From: Clostridiales bacterium
Lineage (GTDB): Bacteria > Bacillota_A > Clostridia > Peptostreptococcales > Anaerovoracaceae
DNA: 18,897 nucleotides
Assembly (NCBI GenBank): GCA_024697655.1
Contig: JAILFI010000113.1
Coordinates: 1-18,897 of the forward strand
Reading direction: 5' to 3'
The position numbers were made by a program, and so were the translations under genes. Of the stretch, positions 1 through 7,361 are shown piece by piece. Positions within the stretch are counted from its first letter, which is position 1. Each line of letters starts with the position of its first letter. Below the pieces are notes generated by a model. It saw only the letters and a program-made list of their open reading frames with translations, ran no database searches and was not told the origin of the DNA.

Positions 1-802
1 GTTCTGTGCAGATGCGGATCATTTCATCAACGGCATCGAGCTGCGCACCGATCTGGACGGCAAATGTTTCGACACCGTTTTCACGGAGCAGTTCATACAG
101 GTCACCGAATGTGCCTCTTGCTTTGTTAAGGGCATCCAGATATACACTGCGAAGATACGCAAGTGCCTCTCCCTGCAGGGCTGCCGGGACCGGTTTTGTC
201 AGTCTGGTCAGATTATCTTCGAGCCATTCCAGGTAGTGCGGAATGCTGCGCAGTCTGTTGTAGTCCTTTAATAGAGCCTGACGCAGCGATTCTTCGCCGC
301 CGTTGCGGCTGTGACGGTCGAGGAAACGCACAAACGCCGGGTCGTTCTCATCGAACAGTGCACGGAAAACATCTTCCATCGCGTCCCAGAAAAGAATGTC
401 CGCTTCTCCTTCATCGATGACGCGGACTGTCGGATCGACGTCTGCGTACTGGAAGAACCGCCGCACCACACCGATCGCGAAACTGTGGAACGTCGATATA
501 TTCGCCAGATACATGCGGTCGAGCTGCCGGTGCAGGAAAGCGCGTTTTTCAGGGTCTGTCTCAACACGGATCTGCGCACGGACTGCGCGGACGAGTTTTT
601 CTTTCATTTCCGCGGCAGCAGCTTTTGTGAAAGTGACGACAAGAAAGCGGTCGATGTCGGTACCACCTTCGAGGATGAGCCGGATGATGCGCTCGACAAG
701 GACGGCTGTCTTGCCGGAGCCGGCTGCCGCTGAAACGAGAAGATTGGTATTCTTTTCACTGATCGCGCTTTCCTGGCGATCTGTCCACTTTATGTCGCGC
801 AT
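1..802 (-). CDS. addA: AddA, ATP-dependent helicase/nuclease subunit A (N-terminal part; continues past the left edge)
   Basis: AddA is the helicase-nuclease subunit that, with AddB, resects double-strand DNA ends for RecA-dependent repair (known for the family). About 267 residues are visible of a protein usually near 1200. Seen: a Q-motif-like WTDRQ at residues 6-10, the UvrD-type Walker A AAAGSGKT at 25-32, motif Ia around VVTFTKAAAAEM (55-66) and STFHSF (103-108). The string SAAAGSGKTAVLVERI is characteristic of AddA. The ATG at 802 follows GGAGGA after 11 nt. The C-terminal helicase and RecB-type nuclease domains lie outside the window. It is divergent from gpmI, and no addB lies upstream of it, unlike the usual addB-addA order. 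Codons stay open from 802 to the window edge. Confidence 0.93.
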   Translation of the reverse strand, partial: MRDIKWTDRQESAISEKNTNLLVSAAAGSGKTAVLVERIIRLILEGGTDIDRFLVVTFTKAAAAEMKEKLVRAVRAQIRVETDPEKRAFLHRQLDRMYLANISTFHSFAIGVVRRFFQYADVDPTVRVIDEGEADILFWDAMEDVFRALFDENDPAFVRFLDRHSRNGGEESLRQALLKDYNRLRSIPHYLEWLEDNLTRLTKPVPAALQGEALAYLRSVYLDALNKARGTFGDLYELLRENGVETFAVQIGAQLDAVDEMIRICTE

Positions 803-825
803 GCTGTCTTAGATCCTCCGCTGTG

Positions 826-834
826 ATTATAGCA
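826..834 (-). promoter_or_regulatory. Extended -10 promoter for addA
   Basis: On the minus strand the sequence reads TGCTATAAT, a perfect TATAAT with an upstream TGn. No good -35 is seen 16-18 nt upstream (TGGGAA). The predicted start is near 817-819, which would place the addA Shine-Dalgarno GGAGG almost at the 5' end of the mRNA, giving a very short leader. It is back-to-back with the gpmI promoter. Confidence 0.6.
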
Positions 835-840
835 TTTTCG

Positions 841-849
841 TGGTATAAT
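841..849 (+). promoter_or_regulatory. Extended -10 promoter for gpmI
   Basis: The sequence TGGTATAAT combines a consensus -10 (844-849) with the TGn extension. The -35 region is weak. The predicted start is near 855-857, at the foot of the hairpin at 856-877. Gene order and distance (64 nt to the ATG) support assignment to gpmI. Confidence 0.65.
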
Positions 850-855
850 TCCCAT

Positions 856-877
856 AGGTGTGCCCTGCGGCACACTT
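856..877 (+). repeat. Inverted repeat / hairpin in the gpmI 5' leader
   Basis: GTGTGCC (858-864) and GGCACAC (869-875) form a 7-bp perfect stem with a CTGC loop, extendable by G-U and A-U pairs to 9 bp. There is no T-run on either strand, so it is not a terminator. It would lie at the very 5' end of the gpmI transcript and could stabilise the mRNA or act as an operator; this is inference. Confidence 0.6.
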
Positions 878-912
878 GATAATAACTAATATGAGCACGA
901 CTGAGGTAACGA

Positions 913-2445
913 ATGAATATCAAAAAAAGACCTACTATGCTGATGATCCTGGACGGGTTTGGAAAAGCACCAGACGGTCCCGGCAATGCGATTTCTCTGG
1001 CTAAAACACCGCACCTCGATCATCTTTTTGCAACTTATCCTAATACCCAGCTGCTGTGCTGCGGAGAAGCGGTCGGTCTTCCGGAAGGACAGATGGGCAA
1101 CAGCGAAGTCGGCCATCTCAACATCGGAGCAGGCCGCGTGATCTATCAGGATCTTTCGCTGATCACACATGCGATCAAAGACGGCTCGTTCTTTGAAAAC
1201 CCGGAACTGAACAAAGCGATGGATCATGTTCTTGCGAACGGGTCCTGTCTCCACCTTCTCGGACTTGTGTCGGACGGCGGCGTCCACAGCCACATCGATC
1301 ACCTGTTCGGGCTGCTCGACATGGCGAAAAGAAAAGGCATCGCACAGGTGGCTGTCCATGCTTTCCTGGACGGACGTGATGTGCCGCCGCAGTGCGCGGT
1401 CACATATCTGGAACAGCTCGAAACCTATATGCAGAAAATCGGACTTGGCCGCATCGCGACCATCTCCGGCCGCTATTACGCGATGGACCGTGACAAGCGC
1501 TGGGAGCGTGTGCAGAAAGCCTATGATGCGATGACGCTTGCCAACCAGCTCCATGCGTCCACAGCGAAAGAAGCCGTCGAAAACTCTTATGCACGGGGCG
1601 ACAATGACGAGTTCGTCCTCCCCACTTCTATTGATCCGGCCATGACCGTGAATGACGGCGACGCGATGATCATGTTCAATTTCCGGCCGGACCGTGCCAG
1701 AGAGATCACCCGTACCTTTGTAGATCCGGATTTCAACGGGTTCGAACGGCGGAAAACCATCCGGGATCTGTGCTACATCTGCATGACGGAATACGATGCG
1801 ACTCTTCCGAATGTTGAGATCGCGTTCAAACCGGAAACTTATAAAAACACACTCGGAGAATACCTCTCCTCGCTTGGTGCCAGACAGCTGCGCATCGCGG
1901 AAACGGAAAAGTACGCGCACGTCACGTTCTTCTTCAACGGCGGTGTGGAAGCGCCCAATCCGGGTGAAGACCGCCTGCTCATCCCCTCTCCGAAGGTTCC
2001 GACCTATGACATGCAGCCGGAGATGAGCGCTTATCTTGTGACAGATGCTCTGCTGGAAAAACTGGACGAGGATATTTATGATGTTGTCATCCTGAACTTT
2101 GCAAACTGCGATATGGTCGGCCATACCGGTGTTCTGGAAGCTGCCGTGGCGGCTGTGGAAGCGGTCGACACCTGCGTCGGAAAGATCGTGGAGAAGGTCC
2201 TTTCCAAAGGCGGACAGCTGCTTTTGACCGCGGACCACGGCAATGCGGACGTCATGATCGATGAAAACGGCGGTCCGATGACCGCGCATTCCCTCAATGT
2301 AGTTCCGCTCATCCACATCGCCGAGAACGCCGCACCGCTTGCGGACGGCGGCAGGCTCTGCGACCTCTCACCGACATTGCTCGATATGATGGGCCTTCCG
2401 ATCCCGCCTGAGATGACCGGAAAGAGCCTTCTGATCAAAGCATGA
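913..2445 (+). CDS. gpmI: 2,3-bisphosphoglycerate-independent phosphoglycerate mutase
   Basis: Interconverts 3- and 2-phosphoglycerate in glycolysis through a phosphoserine intermediate, needing two Mn ions; cytoplasmic. The 510 residues match the usual family length. Seen: N-terminal metal-site Asp in MILDGFG (D14); the phospho-acceptor serine in MGNSEVGHLNIGAG (S64); substrate-loop sequences such as HAFLDGRDVPP and FNFRPDRARE; the C-terminal metal ligands in CDMVGHTG (D400, H404) and ADHGNAD (D441, H442). The start has GAGG 6 nt upstream. The gene stands alone, divergent from addA, and ends in a bidirectional terminator shared with the convergent kinase-like gene. Most glycolytic gpmI genes of Bacillota lie in the gap-pgk-tpiA cluster; this copy is detached from that cluster in this window. 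Confidence 0.97.
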   Translation: MNIKKRPTMLMILDGFGKAPDGPGNAISLAKTPHLDHLFATYPNTQLLCCGEAVGLPEGQMGNSEVGHLNIGAGRVIYQDLSLITHAIKDGSFFENPELNKAMDHVLANGSCLHLLGLVSDGGVHSHIDHLFGLLDMAKRKGIAQVAVHAFLDGRDVPPQCAVTYLEQLETYMQKIGLGRIATISGRYYAMDRDKRWERVQKAYDAMTLANQLHASTAKEAVENSYARGDNDEFVLPTSIDPAMTVNDGDAMIMFNFRPDRAREITRTFVDPDFNGFERRKTIRDLCYICMTEYDATLPNVEIAFKPETYKNTLGEYLSSLGARQLRIAETEKYAHVTFFFNGGVEAPNPGEDRLLIPSPKVPTYDMQPEMSAYLVTDALLEKLDEDIYDVVILNFANCDMVGHTGVLEAAVAAVEAVDTCVGKIVEKVLSKGGQLLLTADHGNADVMIDENGGPMTAHSLNVVPLIHIAENAAPLADGGRLCDLSPTLLDMMGLPIPPEMTGKSLLIKA

Positions 2446-2481
2446 AAAAAAGGAGCCGGATCGCGGCTCCTTTTCTTTTTC
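2446..2481. terminator. Bidirectional rho-independent terminator (gpmI / kinase-like gene)
   Basis: Stem GGAGCC (2452-2457) / GGCTCC (2465-2470) with a 7-nt loop, extended by flanking A and T tracts. On the plus strand it is followed by TTTTCTTTTTC; on the minus strand by seven T. It starts immediately after the gpmI stop and ends 8 nt before the stop of the convergent gene. Confidence 0.92.
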
Positions 2482-2488
2482 TTAAATA

Positions 2489-3085
2489 CTATTGTTTCCA
2501 TACTTTGATGTAGTTCTCGATGATCCCGACCGCGTTGTCGATCCCGACACGGGAGCTGTTGATGCACAGATCGTACGCTCTGGAATCGCCCCACTTCACA
2601 GTGCTGTAGAAGTTGTGGTACGCCTTTCTCGTCTTGTCCATATTCTTGCAGGCGGTATGCGCCTTCTGATCGGACAGATTGTACATCTCCGCGATGCGCG
2701 CGGCCTTGATGTCAGGATCCCCGAGAATGAAGAAACTGACTCTTGCGGGATGATCCTTCAGAACGTATTCCGCGCAGCGGCCGACGACAATGAACGATTT
2801 GCCCGCGTCGGCTTCTTTTTTGATGTAGTTGAACTCCGCATAGTCGATCTTGCCCTGTCTGTCGAACCAGTCTGATCCGATCATGGAAACGGAAGGCATC
2901 GTCAAGGGAGAACTCTCGTCAAACAGAACCTGATTTCTTTCTATGATCCTGTCGTCTTTGAGGTGTTGTGTGAAATACTCCTTATCATAGACAGGGATGC
3001 CGAGTCTGGCGGAAAGCTTTTCAGCGATCTCCAGACCGCCGCTGCCGAACTCGCGCCCGATCGTGATGATGATCTGTTTATCCAT
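2489..3085 (-). CDS. Cytidylate kinase-like family protein
   Basis: A 198-residue P-loop kinase of the cytidylate-kinase-like family (Pfam Cytidylate_kin2 type), common in anaerobic Bacillota. Seen: an N-terminal IITIGREFGSGG nucleotide-binding loop, the LGIPVYDKEYF segment typical of the family, and a central FIVVGRCAEYVLKDHP strand-loop. It differs from true CMP kinase (Cmk), and the substrate is unknown; a nucleotide kinase role is inference. The start at 3085 is chosen over an upstream in-frame ATG because AGGAGG lies 6 nt before it and residues before MDKQ do not resemble the family. It is preceded by its own promoter, so it is probably independent of the flavoprotein genes upstream. Confidence 0.88.
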   Translation of the reverse strand: MDKQIIITIGREFGSGGLEIAEKLSARLGIPVYDKEYFTQHLKDDRIIERNQVLFDESSPLTMPSVSMIGSDWFDRQGKIDYAEFNYIKKEADAGKSFIVVGRCAEYVLKDHPARVSFFILGDPDIKAARIAEMYNLSDQKAHTACKNMDKTRKAYHNFYSTVKWGDSRAYDLCINSSRVGIDNAVGIIENYIKVWKQ

Positions 3086-3170
3086 GGTGCACCTCCTATT
3101 TAACTGTACCGGCGATCCTGCCGCATTGTACACAAGCTGTCAGATGTCAGCGACCATTCTTGATACATTT

Positions 3171-3179
3171 ATTATAACA
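3171..3179 (-). promoter_or_regulatory. Extended -10 promoter for the cytidylate-kinase-like gene
   Basis: The minus strand reads TGTTATAAT: consensus TATAAT (3176-3171) plus TGn. The -35 region is not recognisable. It lies 85 nt upstream of the start codon, in an otherwise empty AT-rich stretch of 140 bp. Confidence 0.6.
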
Positions 3180-3201
3180 CAATTTCTTCCAAATAGTACG
3201 G

Positions 3202-3223
3202 TTTCAGAGAAAAGTTTCTGAAA
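3202..3223 (-). repeat. Weak hairpin just after the COG2509 flavoprotein gene
   Basis: Arms TTTCAGA (3202-3208) and TCTGAAA (3217-3223) can form a 7-bp stem 2 nt past the stop codon. There is no clean T-run after it on the minus strand, so it is at best a weak terminator or an RNA-end stabiliser. Confidence 0.4.
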
Positions 3224-3225
3224 AT

Positions 3226-4794
3226 TCATTCATCGCCTGACGCATACTGACGGAGGATCGTTTCCGCGATGCGGATCCCATCGACGGCAGCAGAGGTGAT
3301 CCCGCCTGCGTAGCCTGCACCTTCGCCTGCGGGGAACAGCCCGCTGACGATGCTCTGCAGCGTTTCTTCATCCCGCAGGATCCTGACGGGGGAAGAACTG
3401 CGCGTTTCCACTCCTGTCAGCCGCGCGTCCGGTGCGTCGAATCCCCTGATCCGGCTGCCGAATACCGGCATCGCCAGTGACATATACTGCGGTACATAGG
3501 CGGGAAGCGACCGTTCGACCGCCGAACCGGAAAGATCCGCGAGTTGTACAGACGGTGCGGTTCCCTGCCCTTCCAGGTACGCTGCCTGCTCATAGCAACG
3601 CTGGAAGGCAGCTCCTGACAGCACACCGGGGAAGTCTTTATCATCTGCCCATGCCGCCGTGTCCGCAGGTCTGACATCGACCAGAAGCGCGCTGTTTGCA
3701 AACGCCCCTCCACGGTCGCTGTAACTCATCCCGTTAGTGACGATCGTTTCCTTTTCACTGGCGGACATGACGACTTCTCCGCCGGGGCACATACAGAACG
3801 TATAGATTCCCCGGCTGTCCTTGTGGACCGCCATTTTGTAATCCGCCGGTCCGATGATATCCGTTATCTGCCGCCAGTCTTCTCCAAACATGGCGGCATT
3901 GATCAGGTCCTGCGGATGTTCGATGCGCACGCCGATCGAAAACGGTTTCTGTTCCATGGGCAGATCCATTCCGTGTGCCATACGGAAGATGTCTCTGGCG
4001 CTGTGTCCGACTGCAAGAACAACGGAAGAAGCTGCGAACGCATGACCGCCTGCCGTCCTGACACCAGTCACAGTGCGTTCCACGCCTGTTCCTTCTGTGC
4101 ATATATCCGTGACCTGTTCACCAAAGAGGACCTGACCGCCCAGTTGTTCGATTTCCCGCCGGATCGCAGGAATGATCTCACGCAGCCTGTCGGTACCGAG
4201 GTGCGGCCGCTGTTTACAGAGGACCGACGGATCGGCCCCCGCGGCGACGAATTCTTCGAGGACTTTCCTGACGCGCGGATCACGTATTCCGGTCGTGAGT
4301 TTGCCGTCTGAGAACGTCCCCGCGCCGCCTTCTCCGAACTGGACATTGGAAGATTCGTCGAGAATACCTTCGTTCCAATACCGTTCGACGTCCCTGATCC
4401 GATCGTCCATGGCGCGGCCGCGTTCCAGCAGCAGAGGCTGAAGACCGCCGCGGGCCAGGATCAGTGCACAGAAGAGTCCGCAAGGCCCCGCACCGACCAC
4501 GACAGGCGGAGCAGATGGCTGCTCCGCGGCATACAGCTGCCGGTATGTCAGATCGGGCGATTCCTTGAGCGGCAAAGTCGCCGCTGTCTCGATATCGATG
4601 GTGTAGACACGCAGGATCTGCGATTTTCTGCGCGCATCGACGGACTCTCTGACGACCTCATAGGAAGACACCGCAAACCCGGACGGCAGTCTGCCGGCCG
4701 TTTTTCTGAGACGCTTATAGATCGCTTTCTCAAGCGCTTCTTCAGGGTCCTCAAAGATCCCGATCTTGACTTCGCTGATGCGGTATCTGTTCAT
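3226..4794 (-). CDS. FAD-dependent protein, COG2509 family (function unknown)
   Basis: A 522-residue flavoprotein of the uncharacterised FAD-dependent dehydrogenase group (COG2509). Seen: an N-terminal ~90-residue domain beginning RYRISEVKIGI, which is typical of this family and precedes the flavin domain; the dinucleotide-binding VVVGAGPCGLF (residues 98-108; GxGxxG at 101-106) followed by an acidic end of strand two (LLERG); a central VQFGEGGAGTFSDGKL motif; and a C-terminal FAD-contact GLFPAGEGAGYAGGI. No transmembrane segment. The start ATG has AAGGT upstream, and only 11 nt separate it from the stop of the preceding flavoprotein gene, so the two are almost surely co-transcribed. The reaction and substrate are not known. 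Confidence 0.9.
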   Translation of the reverse strand: MNRYRISEVKIGIFEDPEEALEKAIYKRLRKTAGRLPSGFAVSSYEVVRESVDARRKSQILRVYTIDIETAATLPLKESPDLTYRQLYAAEQPSAPPVVVGAGPCGLFCALILARGGLQPLLLERGRAMDDRIRDVERYWNEGILDESSNVQFGEGGAGTFSDGKLTTGIRDPRVRKVLEEFVAAGADPSVLCKQRPHLGTDRLREIIPAIRREIEQLGGQVLFGEQVTDICTEGTGVERTVTGVRTAGGHAFAASSVVLAVGHSARDIFRMAHGMDLPMEQKPFSIGVRIEHPQDLINAAMFGEDWRQITDIIGPADYKMAVHKDSRGIYTFCMCPGGEVVMSASEKETIVTNGMSYSDRGGAFANSALLVDVRPADTAAWADDKDFPGVLSGAAFQRCYEQAAYLEGQGTAPSVQLADLSGSAVERSLPAYVPQYMSLAMPVFGSRIRGFDAPDARLTGVETRSSSPVRILRDEETLQSIVSGLFPAGEGAGYAGGITSAAVDGIRIAETILRQYASGDE

Positions 4795-4805
4795 GCCCTA
4801 TACCT

Positions 4806-5984
4806 TTATTTGCGGACAGCCAACGCCATCGCTTTCCCTGCTTTGAGACCGGTGAAAAACGCCTGTGTCAGATTGAATCCGCCGCAGGGATAGCATTCAT
4901 CGAGGATCTCACCGGCAAAATAAAGGCCTTTATGAAGGCGCGACGCCATCGTTCTTTCGAACACCTGATCCAGCTTGACACCGCCGCAGGTGCATTGCGC
5001 CCCTTTCCAGCCATGCACACCTGTCACCTGGAAACGCATCCCTCTGAGAGAGTCAAAATAGACCTGCTGTTCGCTTTTGGAATTCTTTTCATCCTCAAAG
5101 ACGCTGTCAGCCTGCGCCTGGATGTGCGCAGCCAGTTTTTCGGGCACAAACCCGCGCAGTGCGGATACCCCTTTTTCGATCCGGTGCCCGAGCAGCGCAT
5201 TGAGTTCTGCGTCAATGCGGTCCGGCACAAAATCGAGAACCAGTTCATAGTCGTTAAAAGAAAGTCCGTCTTTCAGTTCGACCAGTGCCGAAGCGTTCAT
5301 GATGACGATGCCGGACATGCCGTAATCGGTGAACTGGACCTGCCCGAACTCTTCATAGATGACTTCACCTTTGCGCAGGAGCTTGACCAGCGCCCTCATG
5401 CGGACCCCTTTCAGAGACTTCACATTCGTCTCGATCCCTGTCAGAGCGGGATACACGGGGCTGAGTTCGTAGCCGAGCTTTTTCGCCATCAAATACCCAT
5501 CGCCTGTTGTCCCATACATCGGACCTGCTTTTCCGCCCGGTGCAAGAAGCACGTTTGTGGCATGCACCGTGATATCTCCGCTGCGGATCAGATAGCCGCC
5601 TGCAGGGGCCGGTTCGACACTTTCGACAGCGGTGCCGGTCATCACATCGACGTCGTGATTGCGGATAAAGTCCTCCAGAAAGAAGACCGCATCGCCCGCA
5701 AGCTCGGAGGCAGGATACATACGCCCCTCGTTATCCTCCGTGCACATCATCCCGATCTCTTCAAACATAAAAACAACGTCCCAGCAGCCGTATGCCCGTA
5801 CGTTGGACAGATTGCAGCGTCCGTTGCCTGTCGCATACAGTTTTTTGCCGAGTTTGTCGTTCTTTTCAAGGATCACGATCGATGCACCGCGGCTGGCGAT
5901 CCTGGCTGTTACAGCAGCCGCCATGCCGGCAGCACCGCCGCCGATGATCGCGATATCGTAGTCCGGTATATTGGATGATTTCAT
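4806..5984 (-). CDS. BaiN/HI0933-family NAD(P)/FAD-dependent oxidoreductase
   Basis: A 392-residue soluble flavoprotein of the HI0933/BaiN family. Seen: IIGGGAAGMAA FAD-binding loop (GGGAAG at residues 15-20), the family signature ATGNGRCNLSN (51-61), an APGGKAGPMYGTTGDGY segment, and the C-terminal PCGGFNLTQAFFTGLKAGK flavin-contact region. Length is normal for the family (~400). Family members include a bile-acid dehydrogenating/reducing enzyme in Clostridium scindens, but most are uncharacterised, so no substrate is assigned. The start at 5984 is preferred over an upstream in-frame ATG (6020) because GAGGAGG sits 5 nt before it. It is the first gene of a pair with the COG2509 flavoprotein and is divergent from dinB. 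Confidence 0.9.
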   Translation of the reverse strand: MKSSNIPDYDIAIIGGGAAGMAAAVTARIASRGASIVILEKNDKLGKKLYATGNGRCNLSNVRAYGCWDVVFMFEEIGMMCTEDNEGRMYPASELAGDAVFFLEDFIRNHDVDVMTGTAVESVEPAPAGGYLIRSGDITVHATNVLLAPGGKAGPMYGTTGDGYLMAKKLGYELSPVYPALTGIETNVKSLKGVRMRALVKLLRKGEVIYEEFGQVQFTDYGMSGIVIMNASALVELKDGLSFNDYELVLDFVPDRIDAELNALLGHRIEKGVSALRGFVPEKLAAHIQAQADSVFEDEKNSKSEQQVYFDSLRGMRFQVTGVHGWKGAQCTCGGVKLDQVFERTMASRLHKGLYFAGEILDECYPCGGFNLTQAFFTGLKAGKAMALAVRK

Positions 5985-6001
5985 GAATACCTCCTCGATG
6001 T

Positions 6002-6021
6002 GTTGAGTTCTAGTCTTCAAC
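6002..6021. repeat. Inverted repeat between the divergent flavoprotein and dinB genes
   Basis: GTTGA (6002-6006) and TCAAC (6017-6021) flank a 10-bp spacer containing a central CTAG. It overlaps the start region of the minus-strand promoter. It does not match the Bacillota LexA box (CGAAC-N4-GTTCG type). Possible operator, unproven. Confidence 0.35.
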
Positions 6022-6030
6022 AGTATACCA
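6022..6030 (-). promoter_or_regulatory. Extended -10 promoter for the two-flavoprotein operon
   Basis: The minus strand reads TGGTATACT: near-consensus -10 (TATACT, 6027-6022) with the TGn extension; no convincing -35. It lies ~40 nt upstream of the HI0933-type start codon in a 67-bp divergent gap. Confidence 0.55.
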
Positions 6031-6051
6031 TACTTGAGAATCGCCCGGTGA

Positions 6052-7329
6052 ATGGATTATGATATGCGTATGGAAACGAACACGAAGGACCGCACCATCC
6101 TGCACTGCGATATGAATGGATTCTACGCCTCCGTCGAGCTGCTCTCAAGGCCCGACCTTGTTGGGCTGCCGATGGCTGTCTGCGGCGATCCGGAGAACCG
6201 CCACGGCATCATTCTTGCCAAAAGCGAAGAAGCCAAAAGGTATGGGATCAAAACGGCCATGACTGTCTGGCAGGCGCTCCGGCTGTGCCCGGATCTCAAA
6301 CTTGTCGCACCGCATCACGATAAATACAAGTACTGGAGCGGGATCATCAATGAGATCTATCAGCGGTATACCGATATGGTAGAGCCCTTCTCCATCGACG
6401 AGTCGTGGCTCGATGTCACGGCCAGTCAGCGACTCTTCGGTGACGGGAAGACCATTGCCGACACGATCCGCAGGACCGTCCGGGAAGAAACCGGTCTCAC
6501 TCTGTCCGCCGGTGTTTCCTTCAACAAGATCTTCGCCAAGATGGGCAGCGATTACAAAAAACCGGATGCGACAACGGTCATCACCAGAGAAAACTACAAA
6601 GAGATCCTCTGGCCGCTCCCTGCCTCCGACATGTTCTTTGTCGGCAGCGCAACTGCTGAAAAACTGGCAAAATACAACATTCTGACGATCGGTGACATCG
6701 CCTCTTCCGACCGGTCTTTCCTGACCGCTCAATTCGGTAAGTACGGCGGCATGCTTTACGAGTATGCCAACGGGCTTGACGAAGCCCCCGTCGCGCTTGC
6801 CTGGGAAAAACAGAAGATCAAGTCTGTAGGCAACGGCATCACGTTCCGCAGAGACCTGCGGGGCGAAGAAGATATCCGAACTGCTCTCGCGGCGCTCAGC
6901 GACCATGTGGCATCCCGTCTCAGAGCGCATGAAATGAAGGCCTTCGGTGTCAAAGTGGACATCAAGGACCCATCTCTTAAGACGATTTCCAGGCAGAAGA
7001 CGCTCCCCGCGCCGGTCAATACCGCGGAAGAGATCTTCAAGGCGGCATTGTCCATCGTTTCGGAAACGCCTTTCCTGCACAAACCAGTAAGGCTGCTCAC
7101 TGTTACCGGGATCAATCTGTGTGACGAATCCTACAGCGAAGTCCAGATGGATATGTTCGGTACAGGCACGGGCGACCGCGAAAAAACAGAAACCCTGGAC
7201 CGGGCCGTGGACGAAGTCAGACGAAAGTACGGCAAAGGTGCGATCTCCTTTGCACGGCTCCTCGGCAACGACATCGGCATCGATCTTTCGGATATCCGGG
7301 AAGAAGAAAGCGGTCAGTCATCCGACTGA
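6052..7329 (+). CDS. dinB: DNA polymerase IV (Y-family translesion polymerase)
   Basis: Error-prone lesion-bypass polymerase. Seen: ILHCDMNGFYASVELL with the first catalytic Asp; SIDESWLD with the catalytic Asp-Glu pair; GVSFNKIFAKMGSDYKKPDATTVI in the palm/thumb region; a helix-hairpin-helix-like thumb (FVGSATAEKLAKYNILTIGD); a little-finger domain; and near the C-terminus QMDMF, a good beta-clamp binding motif. 425 residues is slightly longer than many DinB proteins. The start is uncertain: ATGs at 6052, 6064 and 6070 are all in frame and none has a clear Shine-Dalgarno. The 6070 start would put the catalytic Asp closest to the family position. It is divergent from the flavoproteins and convergent with pfkA. 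No LexA box is evident, so SOS control is not supported by the sequence. Confidence 0.95.
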   Translation: MDYDMRMETNTKDRTILHCDMNGFYASVELLSRPDLVGLPMAVCGDPENRHGIILAKSEEAKRYGIKTAMTVWQALRLCPDLKLVAPHHDKYKYWSGIINEIYQRYTDMVEPFSIDESWLDVTASQRLFGDGKTIADTIRRTVREETGLTLSAGVSFNKIFAKMGSDYKKPDATTVITRENYKEILWPLPASDMFFVGSATAEKLAKYNILTIGDIASSDRSFLTAQFGKYGGMLYEYANGLDEAPVALAWEKQKIKSVGNGITFRRDLRGEEDIRTALAALSDHVASRLRAHEMKAFGVKVDIKDPSLKTISRQKTLPAPVNTAEEIFKAALSIVSETPFLHKPVRLLTVTGINLCDESYSEVQMDMFGTGTGDREKTETLDRAVDEVRRKYGKGAISFARLLGNDIGIDLSDIREEESGQSSD

Positions 7330-7340
7330 CCGCTTTTGTG
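7308..7340. terminator. Bidirectional terminator containing the dinB stop codon
   Basis: A perfect 12-bp stem AAGCGGTCAGTC (7308-7319) / GACTGACCGCTT (7324-7335) with a 4-nt ATCC loop. The dinB TGA lies inside the right arm (7327-7329). On the plus strand it is followed by TTGTGTT; on the minus strand the stem ends in CTTTCTTCTTCC, serving pfkA. Confidence 0.88.
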
Positions 7341-7361
7341 TTATCTTTGATCAGACACTTC

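Noticed and set aside
886..2316. 476-codon open frame antisense to gpmI
   Set aside because: gpmI is unmistakable on the plus strand across the same bases. The antisense protein is rich in His, Arg and Asp with no recognisable domain, as expected of a shadow frame in a GC-biased gene.
4932..5978. 348-codon plus-strand frame across the HI0933-type gene
   Set aside because: It is the complement of a well-supported flavoprotein gene, has no ribosome binding site and no domain-like sequence.
6002..6021. LexA (SOS) box upstream of dinB
   Set aside because: The inverted repeat arms are GTTGA/TCAAC with a 10-bp spacer, which does not fit the Bacillota CGAAC-N4-GTTCG consensus.
6145..7080. 311-codon minus-strand frame inside dinB
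   Set aside because: dinB has all catalytic motifs on the plus strand; the reverse frame shows none.
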